Source: Bradyrhizobiaceae bacterium (GTDB lineage Bacteria > Pseudomonadota > Alphaproteobacteria > Rhizobiales > Xanthobacteraceae). Taken from it: a stretch of DNA of 61,249 nucleotides. The stretch's first letter is position 1. Every line of letters begins with the position of its first letter. Shown here in pieces: positions 16,080-24,414 of this stretch. The stretch lies in assembly GCA_003105195.1 (NCBI GenBank), contig PQAH01000063.1, positions 1 through 61,249 of the forward strand, given 5' to 3'. The position numbers and the translations under genes are program-made. Below the pieces are notes generated by a model. The model had not been told where the DNA came from. It was given only the letters and a program-made list of their open reading frames with translations, and did no database searches.

Positions 16080-17315
16080 TCAAAGGCGGTCCGGGTCGAA
16101 CCGTTCGATGAACCCGATCAGGGCGGCGATGGCGGCGCCCATGTCGGCGGGGCTCGCGCACTCGGCCGGGTTGTGGCTGACGCCGCCGCGGCAGCGCACG
16201 AACAGCATGGCCATGGGACAGAGCTTCGCCATCATCTGGCCGTCGTGGCCGGCGCCGGACGGCAGGCGCAGCGGCCGGTGGCCGAGCGCGGACACTGATT
16301 GGACGAGCAGCTCCTGCAGGGCCGGCGCGCAGGGCGTCGTCGCCACCTCGTAGAGCGGCTCCAGCTCGATCTCGAGCCCGCGCGCCTCCACGAGGCGGAA
16401 GGCCTCGGCCTTGATCTCGGCGAGCGCGGCACGGCGGATCCTGTCGGTCGCAGAGCGCAGGTCGATCGAGAGCTGGACGCGCCCCGGGATCACGTTGGTC
16501 GCGCCGGGCGCGGCCTGGATGCGGCCGACCGTGCCGACCATGCGATCGTCATGGTGCGTGCGCGCGATCCGTTCGACGGCGAGCACCAGCTCGGCGGCGC
16601 CGGCAAGCGCGTCGCGGCGCAGGTCCATGGGCACGGTGCCGGCATGGCCGGCCTCGCCCGTCACGGTCACGCGCAGGCGGCTCGCGCCGACGATGTCGGT
16701 CACGACGCCGAGCGGCTCGTTCTCGGACTCGAGCACCGGCCCCTGCTCGATGTGGACTTCGACGTAGGCCGCGGCTTCCGCGCGGCCGTAGGCAGCAGCC
16801 GGGATCTCGGCCGGCGACTTGCCGTAGGCCCGCAGCGCCTCGGCCATGGTGACGCCGTCGCGATCGGCCAGCGAGAGCATCGCGTCGTCGAAGACCCCGG
16901 CGCAGGCGGCGGACGAGGACAGCGTGCTCGGGAAGCGCGAGCCCTCCTCGTCGCCGAAGGCGAGCACGTCGATGCCGAAGGGGAGCTGCCGGCCGCTGCG
17001 GACGACCTGTTCCGCCGCCAGGATGCCGGCGACGACACCGAGCGGGCCGTCGTACCGGCCGGCGTCGATCACGCTGTCGAGGTGCGATCCGATGAGCAGG
17101 CGTCTGCCCCCGCCCCAGCGACCGCGCACGGTGCCGAGCGCGTCCTCGCCCGCCGCGAGGCCGGCTTCGCGCATCCAGCGCGCCACCAGGTCGGCGGCGC
17201 GGCGATGCTCGGGCGTGAGATACAGGCGCACGAGCCGCCCGGGCTCGGCCGAGATCGCGCCAAGCTCTTCGATCATCGCGGCGGCGCGCGCGCCGAGCCG
17301 ATCCGGATCGGTCAT
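16080..17315 (-). CDS. allC: Allantoate amidohydrolase / Zn-dependent amidase (M20 family)
   Basis: 411 residues. M20/hydantoinase-type metal ligands are visible in GSHLDSVIDAGRYDG (near residue 80), GDEEGSRF and VHIEQGPVLE, plus the dimerisation-domain segment GEAGHAGTVPMDLRRDAL and the terminal histidine region SGAGHDGQMM and VSHNPAE. AllC hydrolyses allantoate to ureidoglycine, ammonia and CO2. N-carbamoyl-L-amino-acid hydrolases look alike; allantoate is preferred because ATG 17315 overlaps the stop of puuD by 4 nt and the operon is for purine breakdown. Confidence 0.8.
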   Translation of the reverse strand: MTDPDRLGARAAAMIEELGAISAEPGRLVRLYLTPEHRRAADLVARWMREAGLAAGEDALGTVRGRWGGGRRLLIGSHLDSVIDAGRYDGPLGVVAGILAAEQVVRSGRQLPFGIDVLAFGDEEGSRFPSTLSSSAACAGVFDDAMLSLADRDGVTMAEALRAYGKSPAEIPAAAYGRAEAAAYVEVHIEQGPVLESENEPLGVVTDIVGASRLRVTVTGEAGHAGTVPMDLRRDALAGAAELVLAVERIARTHHDDRMVGTVGRIQAAPGATNVIPGRVQLSIDLRSATDRIRRAALAEIKAEAFRLVEARGLEIELEPLYEVATTPCAPALQELLVQSVSALGHRPLRLPSGAGHDGQMMAKLCPMAMLFVRCRGGVSHNPAECASPADMGAAIAALIGFIERFDPDRL

Positions 17316-18496
17316 GGCTTGGTCTGGCTGATCCACTGGCCGAGGCGCGCCCGTTCCTCGTCGGTCATGCCGGTCTGGTTGCCGAGCGGCATCGCCTTGT
17401 TGTGCACCGTCTGGGTGAGCACGAGCTCGGCGAACTTGCGCAGCTCCTCCACCGTCTCCAGGGTCACGTTCTTCGGCGCCTCCTTGAAGCTCTCGTGAGT
17501 GGGCGCCCTGGCATGGCACATGATGCAGTGCTTCTGCATCAGCGTCAGCACGTCGGCATCCGGCACGGTCCCGGCCGTGCCGGTCGCCGGGCGCGGCGCC
17601 GTGACGTAGACGGCGGCGACGAGGGCGAGCGCCGCGAAAGGCGCGGCCCAGCCGAAGCGGCTCCAGTCGTCGCCCGCGTCCACGCGGTTGAGATAGTGGC
17701 GGATCAGGCCGCCCGAGACCAGGATCAGCGCCACGACCAGCCAGGCATGCGGGTGGCCGTAGAGAAACGGGTAGTGGCCCGAGACCATCATCACGAGCAC
17801 CGGCAAGGTCAGGTAGTTGTTGTGCACCGAGCGCTGCTTGCCGATCCGGCCGTAGCGCGCGTCGGGCGTCTCGCCGCGCAGGAGCTGCGCCACCATCTTC
17901 TTCTGGTTCGGGATGATCACCATGAAGACGTTGGCGGCCATGATCGAGCCGACCAGGGCGCCGACATGGATGAAGGCGCCGCGCCCCGAGAACACGCGGG
18001 TGTAGAACACCGACGCGAGGAGGATCAGGGCGAAGACGAGGACGCCGAGCGCGAGGGGGTTCTCGCCCAGTCGCGAACGGCAGAGGCCGTCATAGAGCGC
18101 CCAGCCGAGGGCGAGCGAGGTGAGCGAGATCGCGACCGCCTGCCAGGGCGAAAGCGGCAGCACCGCGGGGTCGATCAGGTAGGCGCGGGCGTGCAGATAG
18201 TACTGCACCACGAGCAGCGCGAGGCCGGTCGCCCAGGTGAGATAGGCCTCCCACCTGAACCAGTGCAGCTGGGCCGGGAGATGCGGCGGCGCCACCGTGA
18301 ACTTCTCGACGTGATAGAAGCCGCCGCCGTGCACCTGCCAAGCCGTGCCGAGCACGCCCGGCGATTTCCGCTCCGCCTGGTCGAGCGAGTAGTCGAGCGC
18401 CATGAAGTAGAAGGACGTGCCGATCCAGCCGATCCCCACCACCAGATGGGCCCAGCGGATCAGCAGGTTCAGCCAGTCCGAGAGGAAGACGTCCAT
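17312..18496 (-). CDS. puuD: Membrane-bound urate oxidase PuuD with cytochrome c domain
   Basis: 394 residues. About eight or nine membrane helices fill residues ~8-300, starting DWLNLLIRWAHLVVGIGWIG, and a C-terminal cytochrome c domain carries the haem motif CIMCH near residue 322 with a Met ligand candidate in AMPLGNQTGMT. PuuD oxidises urate to 5-hydroxyisourate and passes electrons to the respiratory chain, replacing soluble uricase. The product is the substrate of UraH at the head of the same operon. Overlaps the amidohydrolase gene by 4 nt. Confidence 0.93.
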   Translation of the reverse strand: MDVFLSDWLNLLIRWAHLVVGIGWIGTSFYFMALDYSLDQAERKSPGVLGTAWQVHGGGFYHVEKFTVAPPHLPAQLHWFRWEAYLTWATGLALLVVQYYLHARAYLIDPAVLPLSPWQAVAISLTSLALGWALYDGLCRSRLGENPLALGVLVFALILLASVFYTRVFSGRGAFIHVGALVGSIMAANVFMVIIPNQKKMVAQLLRGETPDARYGRIGKQRSVHNNYLTLPVLVMMVSGHYPFLYGHPHAWLVVALILVSGGLIRHYLNRVDAGDDWSRFGWAAPFAALALVAAVYVTAPRPATGTAGTVPDADVLTLMQKHCIMCHARAPTHESFKEAPKNVTLETVEELRKFAELVLTQTVHNKAMPLGNQTGMTDEERARLGQWISQTKP

Positions 18497-18520
18497 GGGG
18501 CGTGTCGGTTTGACCCTCGG

Positions 18521-18636
18521 ACGTCATCCCGGCCGAGCGAAGCGAGCGTCGGGATCCATAACCCCTGCCTGTCCGCAGCAATCCGCACAGGGCGTATGGA
18601 TCCCGGATAGCCGCCGCGCGGCTTCCGGGATGACGT
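18521..18636. repeat. Intergenic palindromic repeat element (REP/BIME-like)
   Basis: Outer arms ACGTCATCCCGG (18521-18532) and CCGGGATGACGT (18625-18636) are perfect complements; inner arms GGGATCCATA (18551-18560) and TATGGATCCC (18595-18604) too. Each half also holds a small GC-rich hairpin, giving a branched structure. It closely resembles dispersed palindromes of Bradyrhizobium-type genomes. It separates the transporter binding-protein gene from puuD and may act as an mRNA-stabilising or terminating structure. Confidence 0.75.
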
Positions 18637-18662
18637 CGGCGTTTTGGGCAACGCCGCTCAGC

Positions 18663-19736
18663 TCACTTCCCCGGCACCTTGTCGTCGATGCCCTTGATGA
18701 AGAAATTCATGCCGAGGATCTGCTCGTCGGAGAGGTGCGTGCCGCCCTTGCACTCGACCGCCTTGCCGTCCTGGCCGCTCACCGGGCACTTGAACACGTG
18801 CATCTTGCCGTCGCGGATGGCGGCCTCGGTCTGCTGTGCCATCGTCTTCACGTCGTCCGGCATGTTGGTGTAGGGCGCCATCTGCACCAGGCCCGACTTC
18901 AGCCCGCCCCAGACGTCGCCGGTCGTCCACTTGTTGTCCAGCGCGAGCTTGACGCGCTCGACGTAGTACGGCGTCCAGTTGTTGATGATGGCGGTGAGCT
19001 GGGCCTTGGGACCGAACTTGATCATGTCGGAGTCCTGGCCGAAGGCCTTGATGCCGCGCTGCTCGGCCATCTGCATGGCGGCCGGCGAATCGGTGTGCTG
19101 GGCGATGATGTCGGCGCCCTGGTCGGCGAGCGCCTTGGCGGCGTCGGCCTCCTTGCCCGGGTCGTACCAGGTGTTCACCCAGATGATCTTGATCTTCATG
19201 TCGGGCTTGATCGACTGCGCGCCGAGCATCATGGCATTGATGCCGGAGACGACCTCGGGGATCGGGAACGAGGCGATGTAGCCGATGGTGTTGGTCTTCG
19301 ACATCCTGGCCGCGATCTGGCCCAGGATGTAGCGGCCCTCGTAGAAGCGGCCCGAATAGGTCGCGAGGTTCTTGTCGCGCTTGTAGCCGGTCGCGTGCTC
19401 GAACCAGACGTTCGGGTATTTCTTCGCCACCTTGGCGGTGGCGTCCATGAAGCCGAACGAGGTCGTGAAGATCAGCTTGTGGCCGGCGCGCACCAGCGCC
19501 TCGATCGATCGCTCGGCGTCCGGGCCCTCGTTCACGTTCTCGAGGTAGCTGGTCTCGATCTTGTCCTTGAACTGCTCCATGAGTGCCCGGCGCCCCACCT
19601 CGTGCTGGTAGGTCCAGCCGTAGTCGCCGATCGGGCCGACATAGACGAAGCCGATCTTGAGCTTGTTCTGGGCCTGGGCGGCTCCGGCGCCCAGGGCGAG
19701 CGCAAGGACGGCGGCGGCAACGAATAGTCTGCGCAT
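18663..19736 (-). CDS. BMP-family ABC transporter substrate-binding protein (purine nucleoside/base type)
   Basis: 357 residues with a Sec signal peptide (residues 1-22, GAAQAQ). The mature protein matches the BMP/PnrA-like group: KIGFVYVGPIGDYGWTYQHE at the start, EPDAERSIEAL-type spacing and AQHTDSPAAMQMAEQRG in the middle. PnrA-like proteins bind purine nucleosides. It lies 109 nt after the permease genes and belongs to the same minus-strand set as the BMP-type ATPase and permeases. With the Xdh genes, uptake of xanthine, hypoxanthine or nucleosides is likely. Confidence 0.88.
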   Translation of the reverse strand: MRRLFVAAAVLALALGAGAAQAQNKLKIGFVYVGPIGDYGWTYQHEVGRRALMEQFKDKIETSYLENVNEGPDAERSIEALVRAGHKLIFTTSFGFMDATAKVAKKYPNVWFEHATGYKRDKNLATYSGRFYEGRYILGQIAARMSKTNTIGYIASFPIPEVVSGINAMMLGAQSIKPDMKIKIIWVNTWYDPGKEADAAKALADQGADIIAQHTDSPAAMQMAEQRGIKAFGQDSDMIKFGPKAQLTAIINNWTPYYVERVKLALDNKWTTGDVWGGLKSGLVQMAPYTNMPDDVKTMAQQTEAAIRDGKMHVFKCPVSGQDGKAVECKGGTHLSDEQILGMNFFIKGIDDKVPGK

Positions 19737-19845
19737 GGGAAGCTCCGTTCCTCTGTTCGGCGTACGCTCGGCTCCTGCCGGAGCATGCGCTAGCGGCCCT
19801 CAATCCCGGATCGCGCCGGCCGCCCGCGCGGACGCCGACAAATGA

Positions 19846-20763
19846 TCAGCGGTCGGGGACGAATGCAAGCCCGAGTGAGGCGGGCGCCGGGCTGCCGGCG
19901 CGGCCGCGCGCCCAGGAGATCGCGACCAGCACGACGATGGTTGCGAGATAGGGCAGCGCGGTCATCAGCTGCGAGGGAACCCCGAGCCCGGCCCCCTGCG
20001 CATGCAGCTGCAGAATGGTCACGGCGCCGAACAGATAGGCGCCGAGCGCCAGCCGGCCGGGCAGCCAGGAGGCGAAGACCACGAGGGCGAGCGCGATCCA
20101 GCCCCGGCCGGCCGTCATGCCGGAGACCCAGAACGGCGTATAGGCGAGCGGAAGGTAGGCGCCGCCGAGCCCCGCGCAGGCACCCCCGAACAGAACCGCC
20201 AGCGCGCGGATCCGCAGCACCGGATAGCCCAGCGCATGGGCCGAGGCGTGGTTGTCGCCGACGGCGCGCAGCACCAGCCCGGCGCGGGTGCGGTAGAGGA
20301 ACCACCAGATGCCGGCGATCAGGGTGATCGAGACATAGACGAAGCCGTCCTGGCCGAAGATCACGCGGCCCATGAAGGGAATGTCCGTGACGAACGGGAT
20401 GTAGAGATGGGGCGCGCCGGCGATCTTCTGGCCGACGAAGCCGGCGCCGATCAGGCCCGAGACCCCGACGCCGAGGATGGTGAGCGCGAGGCCCGAGGCC
20501 ACCTGGTTGGCGGCGAGCCCGAGGGTCAGGAGCGCGAAGACGGCGGCCAGCGCGGCGCCGCCGAGGATGCCGCAGAGCGCGCCGAGGAGGATCGAGCCGC
20601 TCAGGAAGGCCCCCGCGAACCCGCAGGCGGCGCCGACGATCATCATGCCCTCGACGCCGAGGTTGAGCACGCCGGCGCGCTCGGCCACGAGCTCGCCCGA
20701 GGCGGCGAGCAAGAGCGGCGTCGAGGCCGTGATGACGGTGAGCAGCACGGCCTCAAGCAGCAT
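19846..20763 (-). CDS. ABC transporter permease (BMP/nucleoside type, second subunit)
   Basis: 305 residues with eight to ten predicted membrane helices. ELVAERAGVLNLGVEGMMI near residue 28 is the typical motif of this permease family (NupQ/RbsC-like). ATG 20763 overlaps the stop of the first permease by 11 nt. It forms a heteromeric channel with the 20753-21841 product and is powered by the 21825-23390 ATPase. The frame could start at 20793, but MLLEAVLLTVI at 20763 is the natural family start. Confidence 0.9.
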   Translation of the reverse strand: MLLEAVLLTVITASTPLLLAASGELVAERAGVLNLGVEGMMIVGAACGFAGAFLSGSILLGALCGILGGAALAAVFALLTLGLAANQVASGLALTILGVGVSGLIGAGFVGQKIAGAPHLYIPFVTDIPFMGRVIFGQDGFVYVSITLIAGIWWFLYRTRAGLVLRAVGDNHASAHALGYPVLRIRALAVLFGGACAGLGGAYLPLAYTPFWVSGMTAGRGWIALALVVFASWLPGRLALGAYLFGAVTILQLHAQGAGLGVPSQLMTALPYLATIVVLVAISWARGRAGSPAPASLGLAFVPDR

Positions 20764-21841
20764 GGGCAGCCTTCGGATGCGCGGGCATGACACGGAAGCG
20801 GTAGAGAATCAGCGTGTCGCAGGCGAGCACGTAGAACAGCAGGATGCCCTGGAACACCTTGGTGACGTCGAGCGGCACCTTCAGCGAGATCTGGGCGCCC
20901 TCGCCGCCGATGAAGGTGAGCGCGAGGAACAGCGCCGCGATCAGGATGCCGACCGGGTTGAGGCGGCCGAGGAAGGCCACGATGATGGCCGTGAAGCCGT
21001 AGCCCGGCGAGATCCCGGGCTGGAGGTGGCCGACCGTGGCCGACACCTCGACCACGCCCGCGAAGCCGGCGAGCGCCCCGGAGATCGCGAAGGTGACGAG
21101 CACCAGCGCCTTGTCGTCGAAGCCTGCGAAGCGCGCGGCCTTGGGCGCGGCGCCGACCAGCCGGATCTCGAAACCCTTGAGGGTGCTGCGCAGGACCACG
21201 GCGGCACCGATCACGACCAGGAGCGCGAGCACCGACCCGAAATGCAGGCGGCTCGCCTCCGAGAAGGTCGGCATGACGGCCACGGGGTCGAACGGTGCCG
21301 TGGTCGGGAAGTTGTAGCCCTTGGGATCGCGCCAGGGGCCGCGCACCAGGTAGTCGAGCACGAGCTCGGCGACATAGACCAGCATCAGGCTGACGAGGAT
21401 CTCGCTCGCCCCGAAGCGCACCTTGCAGAAGGCCGGGATGAGCGCGTAGAGCGCGCCGGCCGCGGCGCCGACCAGGAGCATGGCGGGCAGCACCCAGGGG
21501 CCGGCGCCGGTACCGTGGGTGGCGACCGCGATCCCGCCGCCCGCCACGGCGCCGATCAGGAACTGGCCCTCGGCGCCGATGTTCCAGGCATTGGCGAGGT
21601 AGCACAGCGACAGGCCGACCGCGATGAAGACGAGCGGCGTCGCCTTCACGGCCATCTCCTGCAGGGCCCAGGGCTCGGTGAGCGGATCGAGGAAGTAGAT
21701 CCGCAAAGCCTCGAGGGGCGGCTTGCCCAGGACAGCGAACAGGACGGCGCCGGTGACCAGCGTGAGCACCACCGCGAGCAGCGGCGAGAGCACGGCCACC
21801 GCCACGGACTGCTCGTTGCGGCGCTCAAGCACGAGCCGCAT
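20753..21841 (-). CDS. ABC transporter permease (BMP/nucleoside type, first subunit)
   Basis: 362 residues, about ten membrane helices. NAWNIGAEGQFLIGAVAG near residue 87 is the family motif (NupP-like). ATG 21841 overlaps the ATPase stop (21825); a GTG at 21847 would add two residues. Its end overlaps the second permease. Together the three genes are tightly coupled for translation, as expected for one transporter. Confidence 0.9.
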   Translation of the reverse strand: MRLVLERRNEQSVAVAVLSPLLAVVLTLVTGAVLFAVLGKPPLEALRIYFLDPLTEPWALQEMAVKATPLVFIAVGLSLCYLANAWNIGAEGQFLIGAVAGGGIAVATHGTGAGPWVLPAMLLVGAAAGALYALIPAFCKVRFGASEILVSLMLVYVAELVLDYLVRGPWRDPKGYNFPTTAPFDPVAVMPTFSEASRLHFGSVLALLVVIGAAVVLRSTLKGFEIRLVGAAPKAARFAGFDDKALVLVTFAISGALAGFAGVVEVSATVGHLQPGISPGYGFTAIIVAFLGRLNPVGILIAALFLALTFIGGEGAQISLKVPLDVTKVFQGILLFYVLACDTLILYRFRVMPAHPKAAHAA

Positions 21842-23390
21842 GAGCACCCTCCCGGCGCGGCCGCATGCCGACGCCCGCCATCAGCAGCCCGATCTCGCTG
21901 CGGTCCGCGTGCCGCTTGAGGCGCGGCGCCGAGAGACGCCCGCCCGAGATCACCACGAGACGATCGGCGATCTCGAACAGCTCGTCGAGGTCCTGGCTGA
22001 TCACCAGGATCGCGGCGCCGCGGCGGGCGAGGTCGATCAGCGCCTGGCGGATCGCGGCCGCGGCCCCCGCATCGACGCCCCAGGTCGGCTGGCTGACGAC
22101 CAGGAGGCCCGGCTCGCGCAGGATCTCGCGGCCGACCACGTATTTCTGCAGGTTGCCGCCCGACAGGCTGAAAGCCTCGGGGTCGCGGCGGCTCTTGCGG
22201 ACGTCATAGGCCTCGCTGATCCGGTCGACCCAGGCGAGCATGCGGGCGCGGTCGATGAAGCCCCGGCGCACCATGTCGCTCGCGGCGTGACCCGAGATGA
22301 GCGCGTTCTCGCTCAGGCTGAAGCGCGGCGCGGTGGCATGGCCGAGGCGCTCGTCGGGCACGAAGGCGGCGCCGAGCCGGCGCCGCTCGGTGATCGACAG
22401 CAGGCCGGCGTCGCGGCCATCGATGCGGATCGCGTCGGCGCGGCGCGCATGGCGCTCGCCCGAGAGAGCGCCGAACAGCTCGTCCTGGCCGTTGCCGGCG
22501 ACCCCGGCGATGCCGACGATCTCGCCGCCCGCGACCTCGAGATGGATGTCGTCGAGCCTCACGCCATGCGGGTCGTCGGGTGCGAGGGTCAGCCCGCGCA
22601 CCGCGAGGCGTGGCGCGCCCCCCGTCCGGGCGGAGTCGGCGCGCACGGCGCCGACCTCGCCGCCCACCATCATGCGCGCCAGCGACTGGGCGGACTCGGC
22701 GCGCGGATCGCAGGTCGCGACCACCTTGCCGGCGCGCAGGATCGTGGCGGTGTCGCAGAGCGCGCGCACCTCGTCGAGCTTGTGGCTGATATAGAGGATG
22801 GCGCGGCCTTCCTCGCGCAGCACCCGCAGGGTGCGGAACAGCTGCTCGACCTCGGGCGGGGTGAGCACCGAGGTCGGCTCGTCGAGGATCAGGAGCTTTG
22901 GATCCTGCAGCAGGCAGCGCACGATCTCGATGCGCTGGCGTTCGCCGACCGAGAGCCGCCAGACCGCGCGATGCGGCTCCAGGGCGAGGCCATAGGCGCG
23001 TGAGACCTCGGCGACGCGCTCGGGGAGGCCGGCGAGCGGCGTCGCCCGATCGAGACCGAGCGCCACGTTCTCGGCGACGGTGAGCTGCTCGAACAGCGAG
23101 AAATGCTGGAACACCATGCCGATGCCGAGCGCGCGCGCCTGGGCCGGATTGCGCAGCTCGATCGGCCGGCCCTGGTAGCGCAACTCGCCGGCGCTCGGCT
23201 GCAGCAGGCCGTAGAAGATCTTGACCAGGGTCGACTTGCCGGCACCGTTCTCGCCCAGCAGCGCATGGATCTCGCGCGGCCGGATCGCGAGGCTGATCCT
23301 GTCATTGGCGAGGAAGTCGCCGAAGGCCTTGCTGATCTCGATCGCCTCGAGCAGCGGCGCAGGGGGCTCCCCGGTCGGGGCCTCATCCAT
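21825..23390 (-). CDS. ABC transporter ATP-binding protein, duplicated (BMP/sugar-nucleoside type)
   Basis: 521 residues with two nucleotide-binding domains, as in NupO/RbsA. Domain 1 has Walker A GENGAGKST, signature LSVGERQRIEI and Walker B LLILDEPTSVLTPPE. Domain 2 is degenerate at Walker A (GVAGNGQDEL) but keeps the signature LSGGNLQK; this asymmetry is normal for the family. ATG 23390 overlaps the xdhC stop by 8 nt, which places nucleoside or purine-base transport in the xanthine-dehydrogenase operon. Confidence 0.93.
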   Translation of the reverse strand: MDEAPTGEPPAPLLEAIEISKAFGDFLANDRISLAIRPREIHALLGENGAGKSTLVKIFYGLLQPSAGELRYQGRPIELRNPAQARALGIGMVFQHFSLFEQLTVAENVALGLDRATPLAGLPERVAEVSRAYGLALEPHRAVWRLSVGERQRIEIVRCLLQDPKLLILDEPTSVLTPPEVEQLFRTLRVLREEGRAILYISHKLDEVRALCDTATILRAGKVVATCDPRAESAQSLARMMVGGEVGAVRADSARTGGAPRLAVRGLTLAPDDPHGVRLDDIHLEVAGGEIVGIAGVAGNGQDELFGALSGERHARRADAIRIDGRDAGLLSITERRRLGAAFVPDERLGHATAPRFSLSENALISGHAASDMVRRGFIDRARMLAWVDRISEAYDVRKSRRDPEAFSLSGGNLQKYVVGREILREPGLLVVSQPTWGVDAGAAAAIRQALIDLARRGAAILVISQDLDELFEIADRLVVISGGRLSAPRLKRHADRSEIGLLMAGVGMRPRREGAHAARA

Positions 23391-24414
23391 GGCGCCCTCC
23401 CCGCCGGGGCGGCGCAGCAACGTCGTTTCGCGCCGCGGAGGATCGGGCGCCGGCGCGCACGGCCTCCCGTGCGATCAGGAGCTGCGCCGCGATGCCGGTC
23501 GCGATCGCGGCCGGATCCTTGTCGGCGATCTCCGGCAGGCCGATCGGGCAGACGAGCCGGTCGATGCGATCGGCCGGCAGCCCCATCTTCCGCATGGCCG
23601 CGACGAAGCGGGCGCGCTTGGTCGCGCTGCCGATCAAGCCGACATAGGGGAAATCTCCCTGGCTCGAGGCCGCGATGACGAGGTCGAGATCGAGCGCATG
23701 GCTGTGGGTCATCACGGCGACGAAGGCGCTGGGCGGCGCCCCAACGAGGATGCGCACCGGGTCGTCTTCGGCGACGCAATGGATGTTGGCCGCGACCTGA
23801 TCCGGAAAGGCGCCCCGGCGCGGGTCCGCCCAGGTCACGCGGAACGGCAGCGGCGCCAGTGCCGCCGCCAGCGCGCGGCCGACATGGCCGGCGCCGAACA
23901 GGCAGAGCGGCGTGCGGGAATCGGCGAAGCGCTCGACCAGCGAGCCATCGTCGCGACGCCGGCACGAGGCTTCAGCGCCCGGCCCCGCCGCATCAGCGCC
24001 GGAGACGATCCGCCGCTGCAGGCGACCTTCTGCATCGATGGAGGCGACGGTGACGAGGTCGCCGGTGCGCTCGGCGGCGGCAAGCGCCTCCACGCCGGCA
24101 CGATCCGCAGGCCCGAAACGCTCGATCAGGAGCGTGACGCGGCCGCCGCAGCATTGGCCGAGGTCGGGACCGAGCGCCTTGTCGATTCGGCGCAGCGGCG
24201 AGCCCTTCGGCGCGGCGAGCAGCGCCTGGGCCTCCGCGAGGGCGCCCCATTCCAGGGCGCCGCCGCCGATGGTGCCCGTGAAGCGCCCGTCGGGCGCCAC
24301 CACCATGCGGGCACCTGGCTCGCGCGGGCTCGAGCCGACCGCCTCGGCGAGCGTCACCAGCGCGGTCGCGCCGTGGTCCGCGAGGAAGCGCGCGATGGTC
24401 GGCCAGACGGTCAT
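23383..24414 (-). CDS. xdhC: Xanthine dehydrogenase accessory protein XdhC
   Basis: 343 residues. XdhC binds molybdenum cofactor, sulfurates it with a desulfurase and inserts it into xanthine dehydrogenase. The N-terminal part has GSSPREPGARM and GTIGGGALEW with the Mo-cofactor Cys region GQCCGGRVTL; the C-terminal part is a Rossmann fold beginning LCLFGAGHVGRALA near residue 190 and containing MTHSHALDLD. ATG 24414 overlaps the xdhB stop by 4 nt. Confidence 0.93.
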   Translation of the reverse strand: MTVWPTIARFLADHGATALVTLAEAVGSSPREPGARMVVAPDGRFTGTIGGGALEWGALAEAQALLAAPKGSPLRRIDKALGPDLGQCCGGRVTLLIERFGPADRAGVEALAAAERTGDLVTVASIDAEGRLQRRIVSGADAAGPGAEASCRRRDDGSLVERFADSRTPLCLFGAGHVGRALAAALAPLPFRVTWADPRRGAFPDQVAANIHCVAEDDPVRILVGAPPSAFVAVMTHSHALDLDLVIAASSQGDFPYVGLIGSATKRARFVAAMRKMGLPADRIDRLVCPIGLPEIADKDPAAIATGIAAQLLIAREAVRAGARSSAARNDVAAPPRRGGRHG

